64,000 nucleotides of DNA from Pleodorina starrii (taxonomy: Eukaryota > Chlorophyta > Chlorophyceae > Chlamydomonadales > Volvocaceae). Both the position numbers and the translations under genes were made by a program. Position 1 is the first letter of the stretch; the number at the start of each line of letters is the position of its first letter. Shown here in pieces: positions 12,501-23,285 of the stretch. The notes beneath the pieces are model-generated. The model ran no database searches. It saw only the letters and a program-made list of their open reading frames with translations, and was not told the DNA's origin. The stretch is from assembly GCA_030267565.1 (NCBI GenBank), contig BRXU01000014.1, forward strand, positions 1,772,001 to 1,836,000, read 5' to 3'.

Positions 12501-13971
12501 GCAAGGGCACACACTTTTAACTTCCCAGGGAAACCAAGGTTTCCATTTAAAAGAAAGCGGTATCGGCCGACAGTAAGCCGGTTACTCGACCGATTATCAT
12601 TAGATTCATAATATTCTATTATGAAAGCGATCCTGGAGGCCCTTGGCACTGGCTACAGCGGGTGTATGAACGTGCTTGTTATCTGCATTTTTTCTGCTGT
12701 CATTACACAGTTATGTTTTATTCGCAGTTGCCATGAAGTTCCATAATTGCCATGCGTGCGATGGGGCTTGTCAAACTGGGTAAACCGCCCTGAGGTACGT
12801 CCGCGCGTACGGGATGTTGTCAGAAGTAAGTAGGCCCTAGGAAAAAGCGCGACTTGAGCAAACGCTTCCTACGTACGCAACATAAAACAGAGCTGACATC
12901 GGACCTGTTTCTGCATACATCTTATAACTCTGTAGAACGACAAACTCCCAGCCGACTTGCTTGCACGTTGAAACTTCAGAGGGCCTGAGCAACCTGTCAA
13001 TGGGTAGCTCTGAGAGGTAAAGTGCCACTGTCGCAAGGTTTCCTAAGTATGTTCCAGCCAGCGCGACCGTTACCCGCTGCCCAATTGGGTGCTTCCTGCG
13101 TTAACTACGAGCAGGGCCCAAGCAAACGATGTCGAATATTGTAGCGAGCAGTCAATATCAGCCAGTGGTGCCCCAAAGTGCAAAAACTTTGCGCTGTCAG
13201 AGGGATACGGTTCCCAAGCTGGAGCGGAGGCACAGGGACTTGGCCATTGGTGGGAGCGATGGGCACGTCGTTCCCAGGTACGTATGAAAAACCAAATAAC
13301 TTGGAGCGAACGCAACCCAGGCCGGGTACCTACTCGCACCTTGCCGTCATTGCACCTCTCGCACGTGCCTGTCTTCCAGCATAGATACGACAAAGACGTA
13401 AACACCACGCGCACAACTATGCCTTAGTAAGTAAAGTCTGACGGCGCGTCAAGTCACAGCAGTGGACCGGTGGTCGCAAGCGTCAGACGCAGCAGTTCAA
13501 TTGCACCCGTGACGCCGTGAGGTTCCCTGGCCTCCGGGAAGTGGGGGGAAGTAGGAACCGCCCGCCGCATCCCTGCCCGCCCGCTCCCTGCCTTTCTGCC
13601 CAGCTGCTGCGCACCATCCAAGCCAACCCCTCCCGCACACAGACCCCGCCCGCTGCCACCAAATCGCTGAACTGCCCCAATCCGCACCTCACCCACTCTC
13701 GCCCACCGCCTTTTCCGAGCCACTTTTGAGTCAAAATGGCTCCACTACAGCCCCTCCCCGTCATCGGCCCCCTCACCTTTGACCGGTGGCCCACCCACGC
13801 ACCCACCATCCACTGCTTTCGGTACCGTATCATCTCACTGCTCACTGCTCATTGCTGCAGCCGTCACCACATTCCAGCCCCCAAACACCCCTCTCCGGGT
13901 CCTCCCAGGCTGCTGTATACCGATGCTCCGTCACCCCCTCACCCCTCACCCCTACGGTGACCCGCCCTCAG
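9531..13971. other. Repeat-rich spacer upstream of the glycosyltransferase and cyclase genes
   Basis: The sequence is of lower GC than the genes. It contains a CTG/CCG trinucleotide tract at 10256-10320, repeat copy 1 at 10405-11467, ACGTAACGTGTAACG-type short repeats at 11440-11530, and a twofold ~21-bp tandem repeat around 11584-11650. The 5' exon(s) and promoter of the guanylate cyclase should lie in its right part, but no ATG exon joins in phase to 13972. The only plausible candidate, an ATG at 13736, fails the phase test. Small open frames here show no recognisable domain. Confidence 0.55.
10405..11467. mobile_element. Dispersed ~1 kb repeat, copy 1
   Basis: This segment is closely similar to 34307-35736, 24 kb away in the same orientation. 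Both begin AAAGCGCCCATGTCATATCA and end GTAACGTGTAACGGACCC or very close to it. Copy 1 is 1063 bp. Shared blocks include an 80-codon minus frame with many differences and a decayed plus-strand frame that is open in copy 2 but shifted here. No terminal inverted repeats, reverse transcriptase or transposase motif were seen. It is probably a non-autonomous or decayed transposon. Confidence 0.75.
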
Positions 13972-14160
13972 GCCACGCTGACGGTTCTGTTGGAGCGGCC
14001 GCTGCTGGTGACTGTGAGTCTGCTGGTGTTGGGGGCGCTGCTGTCCGCGGGTCTGGCTGCGGTGCTCACTGCTGCCCGACTGGACACCACTGCCGCCCGG
14101 GACCTGGCGCTCAATGGAATTGGCAGCCAGGTGGCGGCATCGCTGCAGCAGGTGGGACTG

Positions 14161-14192
<32 letters not shown>

Positions 14193-17100
14193 GCTCTTGG
14201 TGGACTTATGGGGCACCTCCCTCCCTCCCTCCCTCCCTCCCTCCCTCCCTCCCTCCCTCCCTCCCTCCCTCCCTCCCTCCCTCCCTGCCTCCCTCCCTCC
14301 CTCCCTCCCTCCCTCCCTCCCTCCCTCCCTCCCTCCCCTCCCAGGCCCTGAAGACCTCCTGCTTCGGCTCTGAGCTGCTGGGGGCGGTGGTGGTGCAGTC
14401 ACCCAACTGCTCCGTCCTGGGCGCGTCCTGGGACATCATCACAGCGGACATCATGTCGCGGGTGGGTGGGTGGGGGGTTATCCACGTATAGGCCGGAGCC
14501 CGTAAACGGTGGGTGGGGGGGTGGGTCGAGGGCAGGAGGAACGACAGGGGCACGAGACTCGACATGTGAGAACATGGAGGGGGAAAGCGCTGCGGAGAGG
14601 TGTTGGTTCCTGCCGTGTGCTTGACCACTGCCGGGCTGCCGGGCTGTTGCTGCCGGGCTGTTGCCGGTTGGCCGCATTGCGCCTCATTGGGGTGGTTGGA
14701 TCGGTGACGGGCCGGCCTGGCGGGGCAGGACGCAGGAGGCCGCATGGGAGATGGGTGGGCCGGCGGGGCTGCCGAGTACCCCCTCCCCCACCTCTTCCCA
14801 CCCCACGCTTTACCGTATCGTATCGTATCGTATCGTATCGTACCGTATCGTACCGTACCGTACCGTACCGCATCGCATCGCATCGCATCGCATCGCATCG
14901 CATCGTATCATATCGTATCGTATCTCATCTCATCTCATCTCATCTCATCTCATCTCATCTGACCCTAGGTGGACGCCAATGTGGTGAAGCAGCTCGAGAT
15001 CGACATGGCGGGCGTGATTTGGAAGGTCTTCCCGCCCTTCCCGCCCGCCTTGTCGTTCCTGTACGGCAGAGATCTACTCAAAAGACCGGAAGATCGGCCC
15101 GGCATGATCTACTCGCTCAAGGAGAAAAAGACTCTCATCCTGGGGCCGTACAACTGCACGGAAGGATTCAAGTGCGCATGTACGTTTGTACGTACGACGC
15201 GGGCGGGCTTGCGGGGGTTTCATAGTCCGTATGTGTGTACGACACGGTAGGCTGGCGGGAGCGCGGGACGTGGTGCGGCGGGTGGGTAGTGGTTGGTGGT
15301 TTGGGCGGTTGGGCGATTACCGGTACCTTGTCAGGGCTGGCGTGGGCGGGTAAGAATCTAAGGAAGAAGAATAGAAGATACGTTGATGGGCGGGCCGGCA
15401 GTGAAACTGAGCACGGCGAACCCCAAAGCTCCTTGGCTCAAGTAACTTGGGATGAAGAACCAAATGACCAAGTGAGGCTTAATATGTACCAACTTATTAC
15501 CAAGAGCATTGTCCGCAATGAGGTCCCTCGATTGTTGGGGTTCGCCTTCCAGGCCTCCGCCGTTAACCCCTTTAACGTTCTGTGTTCGCTGGCGTTCAGG
15601 TAGTGAAACAGAGCACCACCGTCAACACCATGTTCTGTGCTTGCCGGCCTGTTGTTGTTCGCTGCGCGCAGTCACAGTGACGCCCGTCTTCCTACCTGCG
15701 CCAAGCGAGGAGTACGACTGGGGCTGCGGTGTCCAACCGTACAACTGTACGGACGTGGACGGCACGAACCTGTGCTGGTACCCCGCCAACAAGACCAAGT
15801 ACTGGGGCCAGGTGGGGGAGGTGGGGGAGGTGGAGCGTGTTGTGTTGTGTTGTGTTGTGGGGCTCTGGAGTACCGGCAGGCAGTACTGCCAGTTGGGGCT
15901 GGGCATCAGGCGTGTGGGCGTGTGGGCAAGGAGGCGGTTGGGGCCCAGCCAATCCGGGGGAGTGTGCTGGGGCGGGGGACGGGGCCGACGGGGCCGGCGG
16001 GCGGGAGGGGCGGGGGTGGCTCATGAGAGTTAGCTGTCCTGGAGGTCAGTGCCACTCAGCCAGTACCGGTAAGATCAGTCGACAAAAAAGAGATCAGTCG
16101 ACAAAAAAGAAACCAGTCGATAAAAAAGAGAACCCTTAACGCCAGAGGGTGCCGGAGGGTATGAAAGAAAACGGTGCTGTCCGTCCGCCAAACACTACCG
16201 GGTACGGGGCACCTCTGCAGATGTATCAACGGACTTTATATGAGCAATCCAACTACCAACCAACTACCAACCAACCAACTGCAGGTCTCCACCATGCTCA
16301 ATCTGGACCCCTTCTTTTCCCGCTCGGACGAACGACTGGTCATGCTGGCTCACCGCGGGTACGAATACAAGGTACGGCAGTGAGATCCGATAGCCTGCCC
16401 CACTGGATCAGAGACGCGGATCTGAATCTTGATCTCGATCTGGATCTTGATCTCGATCTGGATCTGGATCTGGATCGCTTGTTTGCTTGCAAGTATATGT
16501 ACCTCGGTGTCTCTCCCTCGGTATCCACCCAGCCCTCCTCTTCCATCGGTTGGCCAACCGATACCTAGGTGCCACCGAAGCCCCCCAAACCCCTCCGGCC
16601 TGTGCCTCCCCCTCTGCTGCGATTTTTCTCTCTTGCCCCTCCCCCCTTCCCCTCCCCTTCTCATCCCGGCGCAGCTATGGCAGGAGCACACATCTTCCTC
16701 CAACCCCTACGTCCTCTTCGCAAGCTCCGCGCAGGATCTCGTGGATCCTGTCGTACTCAAGATCGAGATCGAGAATCTGATCTGGTGCGTGTGCGGCGCG
16801 CGTCATCGTCATCATGAGTACGTTGTGTGCCTGCTTGATCTGTGTGAGTGGGGGGGCGCATGCGGACGGACGTTCCTGCGTCTCCTCTCCCCCTGCTTCC
16901 CCTCAGCCCTCACCCACCCACCCTCTTCCCTCCTCCTCCTCCCCCGTCCTCCCTCCTCCATCGTCTCTCTCAAACCCCTTCCCTCACGCCTGCTGGACTG
17001 TTTCTTCCCTTCGCCCTCCCCCCTCCCCCCTTCCCTCCCTCCCTCCCTCCCTCCCTCCCTCCCTCCCTCCCTCCCTCCCTCCCTCCCTCCCTCCCTCCCT

Positions 17101-20100
17101 CCCTCCCTCCCTCCCTCCCTCCCTCCCTCCCTCCCTCCCTCCCTCCCTCCCTCCCTCCCTCCCTCCCTCCCTCCCTCCCTCCCTCCCTCCCTCCCTCCCT
17201 CCCTCTAAGGTACCTTGAGCTGTCCCCTGCAGGCGGCTGGATGCCCCACTGGCGCGACGCCTGTCTGGTGGCCGTGGTGATCGGCTCCTGCGCCGTGTCG
17301 CTGCTGGTGCTGTGGCTGCTGGTGTCGAGGGAGCAGCACAACAGGCTGCTGAGGGCCATGCTGCCCAGGAAGGTCATTCGCCAATTGCAGGTGCGTGCGT
17401 GTGCGTGTATTTGCGCGTGTGTGTATGTGTGTAGGTGTATGTGTGCATGTGCGTATGTGTGTCTGTGTGTATGTCTGTATGTGGGGGGGCAGGATAGCAG
17501 GGATGGAAAACCGCAGCGGGGGGAAGGAGGCGAGCGAGAACCCAGCGCGGGGAGCGGGGGGGCGGGGGGCGGGGAAGGCAAGGGAAGGGAACCGAGGCGA
17601 CGTTGGCGGAAGGGGGGACAGGAACGGGTCGGGGAAGAACATACCAATCAGTGATGGGACGCTGCCCCTACTGCGGCCCCTGCCCTTACTGCTGCCTCTG
17701 CCCCTACTGCGGCCCCTGCCCCTACTGCCCCTGCTGCTGCCTCTGCCCCTACTGCCCCTGCTGCGGCCCCTGCCCCTACAGCCCCTGCTGCTGCCTCTGC
17801 CCCTACTGCCCCTGCTGCTGCCTCTGCCCCTACTGCCCCTGCTGCTGCCTCTGCCCCTACTGCCCCTGCTGCTGCCTCTGCCCCTATTGCCCCTGCTGCT
17901 GCCTCTGCCCCTACTGCCCCTGCTGCCGCTGCTGGTGAGCTCAGAGCGGGGCCCAATCCATCGCGGAGCACTTCGGCAGTGTGACGGTGCTGTTCTCAGA
18001 CATCGTGGGCTACACATCCGTCGCGTCGCAGTTGACGCCCTTCCAGGTGCCGTACACCGTACAGCGCTCCCTGCAGTACGGTATGCCGTACACCCCAGCC
18101 TGTGACACGCTCACACCCCCGCGCCCACTCACACGTCTGGTGTATATACGTGCATGTATGTATGTATGCTTTAATGTGTATGCGTTTGACGTGCATGTGT
18201 GCACTTGTGTGTGTGTGTGTGAATGTATGTATGTGTGTTGGCTGACGGTGCGTGCAGGTAGTCACTCTGCTGAATGAGCTCTTCAGCGTCTTTGACGAGC
18301 TGACGGCCCGTAACGGGGTCTACAAGGCGAGTGGGGCGTGGTGGGTGCCCGCAGCCGGCGGTGGCGGCAGTGGTCCGCTCCGGACTGCAGCGGGTTTGAA
18401 ATGGAATGAGTGTTTGTTTGTGCGAGAGCTGATGGCAGCTCCGAAACCTGCGCGATACATACCGGTATGTGGTGCACTGATAAGGGCATCCCTCCCCTTA
18501 TCCCTTGTACCCTTATCCCTTGTCCTTGCCACAGGTCGAGACCATCGGCGATGCGCTCATGTGAGGCAGTGAGAGAGGCAGGGAGGCAGGGAGGCAGGGA
18601 GGCAGGGAGGCAGGGAGGCAGGGAGGCAGGGAGGCAGGGAGGCAGGGAGGCAGGGAGGCAGGGAGGCAGGGAGGCAGGGAGGCAGGGAGGCAGGGAGGCA
18701 GGGAGGCAGGGAGGCCGGCCCCCAGCCAAAGAGGGCGACGGCGAGGGGGGGGGCGGGGGCGGGCGCCGCTGGGCCGACTCCGGACTCGAGGGAGGGGCGG
18801 GTGTCGGGATACCAGTTGGGGGCATGGTGGGGGGGGCCTGGCATCGGACAGACCCGGGTGGGGTGTTCACCTGGGGGCTGAGAGGGAGAGGGAGGGAGAG
18901 AGAGCAGTGGCGGCCCTCCGCCCTCCGCCCTCCGCCCTCCGCCCCCATAATGCGAATCCGCCTTCGGTCCACACACCGGACCCTACACCCACCCACCCAT
19001 GGCTGTGGCCACCGCCACATCCACCGCCGCTCCTACCCCCCCCCACCCGCCCCCCCCCTCTTCCTCCACCCGCCCCCACGCTGCTGCTGCCCTCGACCCT
19101 CCCTCCCAGGTGTGTGGCCGGCTGCCCGGTAGCCGAGGAGGCCGCCGTGAGCGCCCGCCGCATCGCCCGCATGGCTCTTGACATGGTGGCAGCGGTGGAG
19201 CAGTTCCGACCCTCGCTGGAGGGAGTGCGGGGGGTGCAGATACGAGTGGGGATACACTCGGGTGGGTGGCTGGCTGGCTGGGTGGCTGGCTGAATGGCGG
19301 GTTGAGTGTTGAGTGATTTGGCTGGGTGGCTTTGGTGTTAGGCGTTTTTGTGGGTTGAGGGATCGCGACTGGGCGGGTGGCTGGGCGACTGGGCGGCTGG
19401 GATTTGGGTGTGTGTGCGTGGCGACCGGGCAGGTGGGCGACCGGGCGGGGTTTAAATGGATGCTTGTGGGGTTTGCCGAGCCGCACCCGTTGCCGCTCTG
19501 GCACGTGCTGTTCGCGCTCATGCGTGTGCTACAGGCCGCAAAGACCTCCTGGACTCTGGTCTAAAAGTGGGTGATCTTCTTCCGATCGTAATCCTACCCT
19601 GATCCGCCCCTCCCCTCCGCCCCGTTCCCCCCATCCGTCCTTCCGTCTTTCCGTCCCCTCCCCTCCCTCGCCCCTTCTCCGGGCCCCCTCAACCCCCCCT
19701 CACCCTCACCCTAAAACCCTAAAACCCTCACCTTGGTCCCCCCTGGTGCCTCAGGCCCTGTAGTGGCCGGTGTGGTGGGCACCCGCATGCCTCGCTACTG
19801 CCTGTTCGGGGACACTGTCAACACGGGCAGTCGCATGGAATCCACTTCGGTGCCCATGAGGATACAGGTGCGAGAGACGGGGTGCGTTGAGGTGGGGTAG
19901 GGAGGGGTAAATAAGAAGGTACTGCCAGGGAGGGGTAGGGGCCTAGGGGGGCTGTAAGAGTGCATGCGAAAGAAGTACTGGTTGGCAGGGGCCGGGGCAG
20001 GGTTAGACCAAAACAGCGTGGATGGGCAACCCAGCGGACTGACTGGGGTACGGGTAAGGGGTGCAGGAGTTTGTGACGTGTGGGCGCGTTGGTGTGTTTT

Positions 20101-21485
20101 TTGGGGGTACGGGTCTTCGGGGGATGAGAAGTACGAACCAGCGCAGCGGAGTACGGCAAACGAGGCGCGCGCGCGTGTATATGTGTATGGATTGACCCAC
20201 CATTGCTGTGTTGGGTCTCTCTGCCCGACTGACTGACCTTCACGATCCCCCCTAAAGCCCCGAGATCCCGCTGTCGCCCCGCGCCGCCCGCATCTCGCCC
20301 CGGCATATGGCCCTGCACGGCACGACCTTGTACGACCTTGTACGGCTGTTCGTACAGGTCAGCGCCTCCACCGCCGAGCTTCTGCGCTCCCTGCCGGGGG
20401 ACGAATTCATGTTGGAGCCGCGAGGTCCCGTGGCTGTCAAGGGAAAAGGTACGACCTCGGCTCACGTCGACACGGCTTGGCTCGACCTGGCTCCGGGGGC
20501 ACAATGGCACCTTTGCATTGAGCAGCGCAGCAGCGCTTCTGTGTGCGCCTGGGGGCGTGGGGCCTTCCGCCCGTGCTTGGGCCGGGACCCTCCGTCGTCA
20601 CCCTCCGCCGCCGCCACGGCTCTCCGGGGGTTTCTACGCTGCGGTTCTTCACACTGCGGCTCTACCACCACGACCGCACTCAACCATCCACCACAACCAC
20701 CACAACCACCACAACCACCATCACCACCACAACCACCACCATCACCATCACCACCACAACCACCACCGCTCTCAACCACTTACCAGACCTGAGCACCTGA
20801 CCTCCCCAGACCTCCTCTCACCTGACATAACCCGACCGCACCCGACCGCACCTGCCCCGCCCCGCCCCGCCCCGCCCTGCCAGGCGCCATGGAGACCTTC
20901 TTCCTCTCGGAGACCAGTTCGCCATGTGCCCTGACGGGGCGCAGCAACTCGCTGTCAATGATCGTCAACCGGCCCGTCAAGAGCGTCACGCTGCTGCGCC
21001 AGCAGTCGCCGTCGCCGGCACGGACCCACGGGTCGGTCCGCTCCGGCTCGGCGTCACGGACCCTCCTGGAGCTGCTGGCTGCGCCCAACGGCGCCGCGGC
21101 GGGGGGCAGCCTGGGCGGCACGGTCGGAGGCGGCAGCAGCGGTGCCGGCGGGAGCGGCGGCAGCAGGCGACTGTTGGCGGCGAGTTCCGCGTCGGGAGGG
21201 TTGGCGGCGGCGGCGCCGCCGCTGCCGCCGCGGCCGCTCAGGCCGTTTGGCACGGCGGGTCAGTTGACGGCGGTGCCAGTGGCGGCGGTCTGTGCAGGTG
21301 GCGGCGGCGGCGGCGGCGGCAGCGAGGGGGCCGTCTGCATCGGGAACGATCCGGCGGGGACCGCAGGGGCGTTGGACGGCAACGGCGGCGGCGCCGCCGC
21401 AGCAGCCCAAGGCGGAGGAGCCGCGGAGGCGAATGAGGCGGCGTCGGTTTCGGAGGAAGCGGCCGGGTCGAGAGCCGGGTCGTGA
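13972..21485 (+). CDS. CHASE-domain receptor guanylate cyclase (N-terminus unresolved)
   Basis: Fourteen phase-consistent exons: 13972-14151, 14345-14461, 14969-15179, 15672-15811, 16285-16371, 16675-16784, 17210-17390, 17945-18046, 18258-18326, 18535-18560, 19110-19261, 19755-19867, 20358-20448, 20884-21485; 726 residues visible. TM1 is at about 9-31. An extracellular CHASE-like sensor follows (about 60-295: [57 protein letters not shown]). TM2 is at about 298-321, followed by a signalling helix ([12 protein letters not shown]) and a class III catalytic domain at 343-535. Metal ligands are FSDIVGYT and ETIGD; guanine specificity is shown by Glu in KVETIGD and Cys in RYCLFGD; the transition-state Asn and Arg are in NTGSRMES. 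It should make cGMP at a membrane in response to an external ligand. The C-terminal ~200 residues are Gly/Ala-rich. The intron after 18326 has a GC donor (AAG|GCGAGT). A start exon upstream of 13972 must exist. Confidence 0.85.
14219..14340. repeat. CCCT array before a cyclase 3' splice site
   Basis: About 120 bp of (CCCT)n with one GCCT variant. It ends directly at CCCAG|G, the acceptor of exon 14345-14461, so it forms the polypyrimidine tract. Confidence 0.95.
14815..14960. repeat. Pentanucleotide array TATCG/TACCG/CATCG/CATCT
   Basis: Consecutive blocks of related 5-mers (CGTAT, CGTAC, CATCG, then CATCT) fill the intron up to 8 bp before the acceptor of exon 14969-15179. The blocks look like stepwise expansion of point-mutated units. 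Confidence 0.93.
16418..16477. repeat. GATCTG/GATCTT hexanucleotide array (cyclase intron)
   Basis: Repeats of GATCTG, GATCTT and GATCTC. The same hexamer family recurs in the coding C-terminus of the hydrolase gene (30076-30165) and, inverted, in a Pelota intron (38668-38700). Confidence 0.9.
17034..17206. repeat. CCCT array before a second cyclase 3' splice site
   Basis: About 170 bp of (CCCT)n that ends at CTCTAAG|G, the acceptor of exon 17210-17390. Confidence 0.95.
17658..17940. repeat. ~27-bp minisatellite of CTGCCCCTACTGCCCCTG units
   Basis: Degenerate tandem units of CTGCTGCCTCTGCCCCTA and variants fill the end of the intron preceding the catalytic exon 17945-18046. The open frames in it encode only Leu/Pro or Cys/Pro/Tyr repeats. 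Confidence 0.9.
18150..18245. repeat. GT/GTAT dinucleotide-type tract in a cyclase intron
   Basis: GTATGTATGTATG and GTGTGTGTGTG tracts occupy the intron just before the acceptor of exon 18258-18326. A similar GTGTATGTGTG tract follows the donor at 17390. Confidence 0.85.
18566..18712. repeat. GGCAGGGA octamer array just after a cyclase donor site
   Basis: Purine-rich (GGCAGGGA)n begins about 5 bp inside the intron that follows the 26-nt exon 18535-18560. It has no coding value. Confidence 0.95.
20685..20775. repeat. CCACAA/CCATCA hexanucleotide tract
   Basis: Degenerate CCACAACCACCA units lie in the last cyclase intron (20449-20883). Frames through it encode only Thr, His or Pro runs. Confidence 0.85.
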
Positions 21486-23285
21486 ACATTATTGAGGCTC
21501 GAACAAAACTGACGCCGATTGAAAGGAGTGTGCGGAGCTATGCGGAGCTTCGCAGGCATTTCCAGCTGCCCGTGGATGCTGCTGTGTACGGGCCGCTTTG
21601 TACGGCGGGAAGGACGAGCAGGCCGGTGTGACGCCGCGGCCGCGGCGTAAGGGGAACTGCATTGCGGGGGGCACCTCCCCTTTCCCCGTACTGGCGCTGG
21701 CGCTAGGGAAAAGAAAGACTGCTGGCTTTGACTCTCGACTCGGTCGGCCGGGTTTTGGTTGGTGGGCTATTGATGGGCTCGGCAACCCAGGGCGCCAACG
21801 CATTTTTTTGGCTCGCAGCCCACCCTGAGGACTGCACTCTCATTCCATTTCACTTCTCCTTCACTGCATTTTACGCCTGGCACATACATCTGCATGGGGC
21901 ATGCCTGCGGCCGTGACGTGTGACAAATGGACATTCGGCCCGGTGGGATATAGCGTGAGGAGGGGAGCTCGGGAACACGGGAAGGTCACACACGCGGGGG
22001 AACACGGGAAACACAGAGCTTTGGACACGGATGGTTTAGACGATGTTGCCAGCGGCCAAGCATTGTTTTTTTTGCAGCATTGGCAACGCCTCGGCTCATC
22101 TGCAAGGCAATACCAGGGTTGCGCGCGTGCACACACGCGCATGCACACGCACGCGCGCGCGCACACGCACACGTGCAAATGCGCGCGCGGGTGTGATTGA
22201 GGGCTGCACTGTCGCGAGAGTTGCGCTGCGGGCTTGTTGGCTTGGCGTTCGGAGTTCGAAAGCGCATGACTCGCCGTACTGATTGCCGCACTGATTGCCG
22301 CACTGATTGCTGTACTGGTTGCTGTACTGGTTGTGATTTTGCATTATAGCTTTCGTTTCATGAAGGCGGCTGATCCTTTTGGCATCCCAGGGAACAGCGT
22401 CCATGTCATGCCGTGTGTGTGTGACGATGTTTTTTAGGCAAGGCACGAGTAAGAGTTTAGGTATTCGGATTTCGGGAAACCTCGCTCTGGCAGCTACCGT
22501 TGGGTTTTCTGGAGAGCGCAGTTCTTCGCCGGTCCATCAGTTCTTCAGATTGGGCTACGAGGAAGTGGTCGAAAGGGCTAACGCGAACGACCCATTTGCC
22601 GACAAAGTAAAATTCGGGGAGAGGGAATTTCCTGGAGCCCCGGCGCGCGATGCCGGCGGCCGCAGCCGCCTCGCCCGCGCCGAGATGGGGTCGAATGCAG
22701 ACACATACATACCCAGCTTGGGTGTGGTGGCCTTGATGGGATGGCGCGTCAAATCTGACGCGCTTGTGCTTTATATCATCTTGGGGTTGAGCGTTGGCGG
22801 TTGTTGGTTGGTTGGTAGTTGAGCGCCAGGCATGAGTAAACGACGGTGCAAGGCAAGGCACCAACAGCGGCTCGGGTTTTGCGCGTGTGCTGGGGGGTTC
22901 GGGTGCTGTGTCACCAAGGCAAGCCAAGCGCAAAACGGGCGCACAAGCCGCCGCTGCTGCCACCGCGCGGTCATTCCACCTTCAGTCGAATTGCTGCGAA
23001 TGACTTCACGTGGCGGCCAGGCAGCGTGCCGCCATCTCGCCCTCAGCTCCTCTCAACCCTCCATCCCCCCGATTGCCAGCCAACCCCCGCCCCCCCGGGC
23101 AGCCCTCGCTCCCCGCAGCCCCTTGCGCGCATCCATCACCCGCCGCCGCCGCCATAGCCCCCTTCCTCTCTCCCTTCAGCTCCCTTTCCCTTCCAAACTC
23201 CCTAACAAACAAACGAACTAGAAACCAAAACCCTAAACCAACCAACCAGGATGTCACCAGACCTCCCTTCCCGCCCGTCCCTCCC
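21486..23285. other. Convergent 3' region between the guanylate cyclase and bS18m
   Basis: The 3' UTRs of both genes are expected here, but I saw no TGTAA in sense for either. It contains an alternating purine-pyrimidine CA/CG tract at about 22125-22185 (Z-DNA-prone) and short GATTGC(C/T)GTACTG repeats at 22275-22330. No gene is recognised. Confidence 0.6.

Noticed and set aside
13736..13821. ATG 13736 as first exon of the guanylate cyclase
   Set aside because: Its available donors leave phases that put a stop or the wrong frame into exon 13972-14151.
14219..18712. Regularly spaced repeats resembling a CRISPR array
   Set aside because: They are head-to-tail microsatellites without spacers, in introns of a eukaryotic gene.
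18283..19020. Minus-strand Pro/Leu/Cys-rich frame
   Set aside because: Antisense reading of the GGCAGGGA array in a cyclase intron.
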